Below, in pieces: positions 58,511 to 64,000 of a DNA stretch of 64,000 nt. The stretch comes from JBDTES01 sp039922435 (lineage in GTDB: Bacteria; Patescibacteriota; Saccharimonadia; Saccharimonadales; UBA4665), in assembly GCA_039922435.1 (NCBI GenBank), contig JBDTES010000018.1, forward strand, positions 44,007 to 108,006. The letters run 5' to 3'. Numbering within the stretch: position 1 is the stretch's first letter; every line of letters starts with the position of its first letter. Under the pieces are notes generated by a model. That model ran no database searches, was not told where the DNA came from, and was given only the letters and a program-made list of their open reading frames with translations. The position numbers and the translations under genes are program-made.

Positions 58511-61500
58511 TTAGGCTTCGTCCCGAGAATTGGCCACAGCTAGTTCAGCTAGTCGGTCTTCCTCGGACTGCCAGCCAGTACCAACTGGAATTTTGCGTCC
58601 CAAGATAACATTCTCTTTCAGACCAACTAGATGGTCAATCTTGCCACTAGTAGCGGCTGCAATTAGAACTCTAGTCGTATCCTGGAAAGAAGCGGCACTA
58701 AGGAACGAATCGGTACTTAGGGATGCTTTAGTGATGCCGAGTAGCAGCTGAGAATACTTGGCCGGTTGTTTGCCTTCGGCTGTCAAACGTTCGTCAGCCT
58801 CAACTACAGCCAATTTACTAATTATGTCACCAACTACAAACTCGCTATCTCCAGCTTCGTCAATCATGACGCGGCTAAACATCTGGCGGACAATAATCTC
58901 AAGGTGTTTGTCAGCAATATTTTGACCTTGCCCGGCAAATATCCTTAGAATCTCGTTCATGATGTAGCGCTGAGCTGATTCAACACCTTGGAGACGCATT
59001 AGCTCCTGTAAGTTGATCGATCCGTTAGTCAAGCGCTGACCAGCGACAACTTTGTCACCGTCCTGAATCAAGATTTGCTTGAACCCAGGCACTTCGTAGC
59101 GAATTACACTCTGTTCGGTTGGCGAAAGAACAATCGTTTTACCGGTTAATTCAGCCCTACCGGCCATTGGTGCTATTAGTGGTTCCGACCCATCTTCGGC
59201 GCTAGCCAAGACATCGCCAATAGCCACATCAGTTCCGCTAGCAATCTTAGGTAGGCGCTGATTCAAATCTAGTACAATACTCTCTTTGTCATTAGCCGTA
59301 ACCTGAATGACATAGTGGTCACCATCTTCCCAGGTGTTAGCTACACCAGCAATATCAGTCAAGTAAGCTTGACCTTTTGGACTACGAGCTTCAAACAATT
59401 CCTCAACACGAGTTAGACCCTGAGCAGCATCGTCGGCTACAACGGCGCCTGAACGGTGCTTTGAATCCAGTGATAGCTGAGTACCAGGCTCACCAATGCT
59501 CTGAGCAGCGATTACACCAATTGGATTATGTCCAACTACAAGGTTACCGGTGGCAGGATCGAGGCCGTAAGATTTCTGAGGTACACCACGGACCGAACTG
59601 GCACTTAAAGCACTAAGAATCTTAACACCATCTAACTTCTCATCAGCTTCAATAGCCTCTGCAATTTCTTTACTAAAGATTTCGCCAGCTTTAACATAGC
59701 CCTTGACGGCTTCAGCCGCATAACGACCTTCGAGACGTGTCGCATAGGCCACACCAATTTCTTTGGCGTCAGCCCGAAGTAGTGCAAAGCCAGGGTCCTG
59801 AGCGTCGTTTTCGGTATCGATTGTAAAGACGTCTTGGGCTACGTCAACTAGTCGCCTAGTTAAGTAACCAGCATCAGCTGTCTTAAGCGCAATATCGATA
59901 ACGGCCTTACGAGTACCACGGGTACCTGTAAAGTATTCCAGAGGTGTCAAGCCATGGAAATAACCTGATTTAACTGGTAGTTCGATAGCTCGACCGGAAG
60001 CATCCGAGAAGACTCCAAGCATACCAACTGACATCTTCATCTGGCTAATGTTACCGCGAGCACCGGAGGTGATAGCGACAGCCATCGAATTATCTTGACC
60101 AACCATTTGCTCGGCCAACATGTCCTGTACCTTACTATCGATCTTTGTCCAGTTCTCGACCGTCAAGCGGTGACGCTCATCATCTGTAATGAAGCCTTGA
60201 TCGTATTGATCACTAATCTCGGCACTATGAGCCTCACCCTGCTTGATTACACCATCAAGACCCTCAATCTGGGTGAAGTCATCCATTCCCATCGACAGTC
60301 CAGACATCGTCGCGTAGCGGAAACCAAGATTCTTGAGTTCATCAGCAATCTCAGCAGTTTTATCTGAGCCATATTTGGCGTAAACCGCCGCCATGACTTT
60401 CTGTAGCCTTTTCTTAACCATCGGCTCTTGTTGGAATTTAAAATCTTCTGGGAAGATTTCGTTAAATAGTAAACGACCTAGTGTCGTCTCACGCATTTCA
60501 CCTCGGAATGGCACATAGATTGGATTCTGGAGAGTAATCACTCCAGCTTCAAACGCCATTTGAGCCTCATCGAAGCTAGAATATGGACGACGAACATCGT
60601 CACTATGACCAGGACGGTCGTAGGTTAGGTAATAGCTTCCAAGCACGATATCCTGCTCAATGTGCAAAATCGGTGTACCATCGGATGGCTTTAGCAAGTT
60701 TTTGTTGGCTGCCATAATCGTCCGAGCTTCTTCCTGTGCCCGATCAGACAGAGGCAAGTGAACAGCCATCTGGTCACCATCAAAGTCAGCGTTAAACCCT
60801 TTACAAACTAGTGGGTGCAACTGAATAGCTCGGCCCTCGATCAGTACCGGCTGAAAAGCCTGGATACTCAGGCGGTGCAAACTAGGTGCCCGGTTGAGTA
60901 GGACATATTTGCCCTTAATCATTTCATCCAAAGCATCCCAAACAGCTGTCTCGCCGGTTTCGATCATTCGTGTGGCTGAACGGATGTTATGAGCTTGCTC
61001 ACGGGCAATCAGTTCACCAATAACGAATGGCTTAAATAACTCGAGAGCCATCAATTTAGGCAAACCACACTGGTTAATCTTAAGATCTGGGCCAGATACA
61101 ATAACACTTCGGCCGGAATAATCTACTCGTTTACCAAGCAGGTTCTGGCGGAAACGACCTTGTTTACCTTTTAACATGTCACTCAGTGACTTTAGACGGC
61201 GGCGCTGGCCAGTGGCGGCCACGGCTCGACCTGAACGAGCACTGTTGTTGTCAATTAAAGCATCAACCGCTTCTTGCAACATGCGCTGCTCGTTACGACG
61301 AATGACCTCTGGGGCGTTTAAATCCATCAATTTTTTAAGACGATTATTGCGGTTAATCACCCGGCGATACAAATCATTTAAATCAGAAGTCGCAAAGCGT
61401 CCACCGGTTAGCTGCACCATTGGTCGTAAGTCTGGAGGAATAACTGGCAAGACCGTTAAGCACATACTTGATGCCTTAATACCAGCTTTATCCATATTCT

Positions 61501-62341
61501 CAATCAAACGAAGTCGCTTCTGCAACTTCTTCTTGCGCTGGCCCTTGGCGTCTTCGGCTTCAGCAGCTAGAACCTCAATTAAATCTTTTAGATTAATTTC
61601 GTCTAGCAAATCCTTGAGGGCTGCTCCGCCCATCCCAACGGTCACAAGCTTGCGCAAATCATCTGGCAAATTGCGGTAATCAGATTCACTAATCAAGTTT
61701 AGTTTTGCAAGTCCATCAATCTGTGTCTTAAACTCACTAAATTGGTCTTCGACTTCACTAATCTCTTTGGTCTGCATTTCAGCCAAAGCTTTAACGTTAG
61801 CGTCCTCACTCTTAGCCTCAGCTTCGTAGCGAAGTTTGATAGCTTCCTTGGCGGCAGCAAATTCTGCTTCTTTATCGGTCCGCAACTGATCGCGCTTAGC
61901 AATGTCAACAGACTTAATAATATAGCTAGCAAAGTAAGCAACCCGTTCTAGATTCTTAACTGTTAAGCCAAGTAATAGACCGACTGCACTTGGGGTACCA
62001 CGAAGGAACCAAATGTGAGCAACTGGTACGGCTAATTGTATGTGACCCATCCGTTCTCGACGGACGATACTGCGTGTGACTAGTTCACCATTTTTATCGA
62101 CAGCGGCTTCGCGGCTCCTAACACCCTTATACTTCGCATCGTGTGGGTTAATGTCTTTGACTGGGCCAAAGATCCGCTCACAGAACAAGCCATCGCGTTC
62201 TGGCTTCTGAGTCCGGTAATTAATCGTTTCCGGTTTAGTAACCTCACCATAACTCCACCCCAAGATGTCATCCGAGCTAGCTACAGCCACTCGAACGGCG
62301 TCAAAATCAGCAATATCAGTTCCGTAATCATAGCGCCTCAT
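58511..62341 (-). CDS. rpoC: RNA polymerase beta-prime subunit without zinc-binding cysteines
   Basis: The catalytic subunit. FNADFDGDQMAVHLPLS near residue 515 holds the three Mg-binding Asp, and RRERMGHIQLAVPVAHIWF and GVIAAQSIGEPGTQLS are conserved. The N-terminal zinc region (about 61-90), usually four Cys, reads VKDINPHDAKYKGVRSREAA and has none. The second zinc site near residue 915 reads VRGVPQKSYGLD and also lacks Cys. Length is 1276 aa. It overlaps rpoB by one base (TAATG). Confidence 0.98.
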   Translation of the reverse strand: MRRYDYGTDIADFDAVRVAVASSDDILGWSYGEVTKPETINYRTQKPERDGLFCERIFGPVKDINPHDAKYKGVRSREAAVDKNGELVTRSIVRRERMGHIQLAVPVAHIWFLRGTPSAVGLLLGLTVKNLERVAYFASYIIKSVDIAKRDQLRTDKEAEFAAAKEAIKLRYEAEAKSEDANVKALAEMQTKEISEVEDQFSEFKTQIDGLAKLNLISESDYRNLPDDLRKLVTVGMGGAALKDLLDEINLKDLIEVLAAEAEDAKGQRKKKLQKRLRLIENMDKAGIKASSMCLTVLPVIPPDLRPMVQLTGGRFATSDLNDLYRRVINRNNRLKKLMDLNAPEVIRRNEQRMLQEAVDALIDNNSARSGRAVAATGQRRRLKSLSDMLKGKQGRFRQNLLGKRVDYSGRSVIVSGPDLKINQCGLPKLMALELFKPFVIGELIAREQAHNIRSATRMIETGETAVWDALDEMIKGKYVLLNRAPSLHRLSIQAFQPVLIEGRAIQLHPLVCKGFNADFDGDQMAVHLPLSDRAQEEARTIMAANKNLLKPSDGTPILHIEQDIVLGSYYLTYDRPGHSDDVRRPYSSFDEAQMAFEAGVITLQNPIYVPFRGEMRETTLGRLLFNEIFPEDFKFQQEPMVKKRLQKVMAAVYAKYGSDKTAEIADELKNLGFRYATMSGLSMGMDDFTQIEGLDGVIKQGEAHSAEISDQYDQGFITDDERHRLTVENWTKIDSKVQDMLAEQMVGQDNSMAVAITSGARGNISQMKMSVGMLGVFSDASGRAIELPVKSGYFHGLTPLEYFTGTRGTRKAVIDIALKTADAGYLTRRLVDVAQDVFTIDTENDAQDPGFALLRADAKEIGVAYATRLEGRYAAEAVKGYVKAGEIFSKEIAEAIEADEKLDGVKILSALSASSVRGVPQKSYGLDPATGNLVVGHNPIGVIAAQSIGEPGTQLSLDSKHRSGAVVADDAAQGLTRVEELFEARSPKGQAYLTDIAGVANTWEDGDHYVIQVTANDKESIVLDLNQRLPKIASGTDVAIGDVLASAEDGSEPLIAPMAGRAELTGKTIVLSPTEQSVIRYEVPGFKQILIQDGDKVVAGQRLTNGSINLQELMRLQGVESAQRYIMNEILRIFAGQGQNIADKHLEIIVRQMFSRVMIDEAGDSEFVVGDIISKLAVVEADERLTAEGKQPAKYSQLLLGITKASLSTDSFLSAASFQDTTRVLIAAATSGKIDHLVGLKENVILGRKIPVGTGWQSEEDRLAELAVANSRDEA

Positions 62342-64000
62342 TATTTTTCCTCCTCATTGTCACTAACTTCGGCAGTAACCAGAGCCTCCGGTTGTTCCAG
62401 AGTCTCAATCTCTTCGCCATTTTCATTCGTAATTTCGAAATCAGAACCACTAAGTGCATCTTCTTCGGTTAAATCAATGTCACCAATTTGGGGAGCTGGC
62501 ACGTCAATCTTAGCTTCATGCGAAGCTACGTCCTGAACATTACTTTCGAGCACAGACTCGGCGTCAATCATATTGTTAGACGCTACCATATCCACCTTTA
62601 AGCCTAAGCCCTGTAGTTCCTTGACAAGCACGTTAAAGCTTTCCGGCACCTTAGGACCAACAATTGGCGTCTTTTTGATGATAGATTCGTAAGCTTTACT
62701 ACGTCCATATACATCATCCGACTTAATAGTCAGCATTTCCTGAAGGGTGTAAGCGGCACCATAGGCTTCAAGCGCCCAGACTTCCATCTCTCCCAGTCGC
62801 TGACCACCATTTTGAGCTTTTCCACCAAGCGGCTGTTGAGTCACCATGGTGTATGGTCCAGTTGAGCGAGCGTGAATCTTATCGGCCACCATGTGGTTTA
62901 GTTTGATCATATACATACTGCCGACTGTCGTGCGCTCTTTAAACGCCTCACCATTACGACCATCGAATAGTTGCTGCTTGCCATCTTCCGGGAAACCATT
63001 TTCTTTAAGTAGTTCTCGAATCTTTTCAATTGGTACACCGTTAAATGATGGTGTAGCTACCTTAATACCCATGGCTCTGGCGGCCATACCAAGGTGAGTT
63101 TCAAATAACTGACCAATGTTCATACGACTTGGCACACCAAGTGGGTTCAAAACCATGTCGACTGGTGTTCCGTCGGCCAAGAAAGGCATGTCTTCAACTG
63201 GCAGAATCCGAGCAATAACACCCTTGTTTCCGTGGCGCCCACCTAACTTATCGCCAACACTGATTTTGCGCATCTGGGCCACAAAGACCTTAATCTGCAT
63301 TAGTACGCCAGCCTTTAGTTCGTGGCCATTTTCGCGGCTAAATATCTTAACACCGACAACCTTACCATGCTTGCCGTTGCTCATCCGCTGTGAAGTATCA
63401 CGAACTTCCTTAGCTTTTTCACCAAAGATAGCTCGTAGTAATCTCTCTTCACTGCTAAGTTCTTGTTCACCCTTAGGTGTAATCTTACCAACCAAGATAT
63501 CGCCCGGGTGCACTTCGGCACCGATTCGGACAATACCATCATCATCAAGGTGACGCAGGGCCTCTTCGCTAACATTTGGAATATCTCGAGTAACAATCTC
63601 TGGACCAAGCTTGGTTTCACGAACTTCAATCATATAATCAACAATATGAATTGAGGTCAAATCATCATTCTCGACTAGTTTGCGGCTAATCACGATGGCA
63701 TCCTCAAAGTTGTAGCCACCCCACGGCATAAAGGCTACTAACATGTCTTTACCAAGCGCTAGTTCACCGTCTTGGACACTCATCCCCTCAATTAGGGCGT
63801 CACCAACTTTAACTTTATCGCCAGTGTTTACAACGACGCGTTGGTTTATACTGGTACCTTCGTTAGAACGCACAAAATGCTGTGGTTCATAACTAACAAC
63901 ACCTTCCGCGTATTTAATCTTAACTTCATCACCAGTAGCTTTAATAACTTCACCATCAGCCTCAGCCATAACCAACTGGCCGCTGTTACGAGGACATCGA
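62341..64000 (-). CDS. rpoB: RNA polymerase beta subunit, C-terminal part
   Basis: The frame is open to the right edge, so this is the C-terminal 550 or so residues. Signature segments: [46 protein letters not shown] and the closing [27 protein letters not shown]. The last 60 residues form an acidic tail. The N-terminus lies outside the window. It is followed at once by rpoC. Confidence 0.98.
   Translation of the reverse strand, partial: RCPRNSGQLVMAEADGEVIKATGDEVKIKYAEGVVSYEPQHFVRSNEGTSINQRVVVNTGDKVKVGDALIEGMSVQDGELALGKDMLVAFMPWGGYNFEDAIVISRKLVENDDLTSIHIVDYMIEVRETKLGPEIVTRDIPNVSEEALRHLDDDGIVRIGAEVHPGDILVGKITPKGEQELSSEERLLRAIFGEKAKEVRDTSQRMSNGKHGKVVGVKIFSRENGHELKAGVLMQIKVFVAQMRKISVGDKLGGRHGNKGVIARILPVEDMPFLADGTPVDMVLNPLGVPSRMNIGQLFETHLGMAARAMGIKVATPSFNGVPIEKIRELLKENGFPEDGKQQLFDGRNGEAFKERTTVGSMYMIKLNHMVADKIHARSTGPYTMVTQQPLGGKAQNGGQRLGEMEVWALEAYGAAYTLQEMLTIKSDDVYGRSKAYESIIKKTPIVGPKVPESFNVLVKELQGLGLKVDMVASNNMIDAESVLESNVQDVASHEAKIDVPAPQIGDIDLTEEDALSGSDFEITNENGEEIETLEQPEALVTAEVSDNEEEK

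Noticed and set aside
61176..61679. 167-aa plus-strand frame inside rpoC, and similar long frames inside tuf and rpoB
   Set aside because: They are antisense shadows of highly conserved genes, with Ser/Arg-rich composition typical of reverse frames.
1..64000. UGA recoding as in some CPR lineages
   Set aside because: TGA ends ino1 and gnd cleanly, and no conserved protein needs read-through of TGA.
1..64000. CRISPR array, prophage, toxin-antitoxin or restriction system
   Set aside because: No regularly spaced repeats, Cas, phage structural, methyltransferase or recognisable TA genes were seen. The zeta-like P-loop protein at 14605 has no antitoxin partner.

Overview
The window looks like a chromosomal segment of a Candidatus Saccharibacteria (TM7) or closely related Patescibacteria/CPR bacterium. 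The evidence is very tight gene packing (1-nt or overlapping junctions), ribosomal protein operons without uL30 (rpsE is followed directly by rplO), alanine/lysine-rich tails on several ribosomal proteins, a pared-down sugar metabolism, and many lineage-specific small ORFs. TGA is used as a stop, for example in ino1 and gnd, so the standard bacterial code applies and not the UGA=Gly code of Absconditabacteria/Gracilibacteria. This placement is inferred from content and was not tested by phylogeny.

Layout. (1) 1-6182: a thymidylate/nucleotide block with a partial folA, a dTMP-kinase-like protein fused to a degenerate ThyX-like domain, a dCMP-deaminase-like protein, a HIT protein, a nucleotidyltransferase, an APH-like kinase and thyA. 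(2) 6168-10707: a GT4 glycosyltransferase, then the minus-strand secE-nusG-orf-rplK-orf-rplA operon. (3) 10855-19168: accessory genes, mostly single transcription units (GT2, PAS histidine kinase, YgjP-like peptidase, Nudix, YqfO-like, HAD, LysR) and tRNA-Trp. (4) 19169-27902: carbon metabolism, with myo-inositol-phosphate synthase, the oxidative pentose phosphate genes pgl-gnd-zwf, and a glycogen-like set (GT4, GH57, GH15). (5) 27907-33965: a P-loop kinase, rpmG, three tRNAs, a TPR protein, holB, rluA, trpS and a probable transcription attenuator. (6) 33988-52479: the rpsI/rplM/rplQ/rpoA/rpsD/rpsK/rpsM/rpmJ, infA, secY, spc and S10 ribosomal clusters. The S10 cluster is split between rplC and rpsJ by two unknown ORFs and an IS481-like insertion. 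(7) 52670-64000: a secreted protein, tuf, fusA, rpsG, rpsL, rpoC and the 3' part of rpoB.

Two translation start styles coexist. Operonic genes usually have an AAGGAG-type Shine-Dalgarno or are coupled to the gene before. About fifteen first-in-transcript genes instead have a TATAAT-like -10 box only 6-12 nt before the ATG, implying leaderless or nearly leaderless mRNAs.

Points most worth a second look: the Tmk/ThyX-like fusion; the leader-peptide attenuator upstream of trpS; small unknown and membrane ORFs lodged with 1-nt spacing inside ribosomal operons; loss of zinc-binding cysteines across the beta' subunit, S4, S14, L33 and L36; an EF-G with an altered NKxD motif and a cysteine-free EF-Tu; and the IS element flanked by an unusually long direct repeat.
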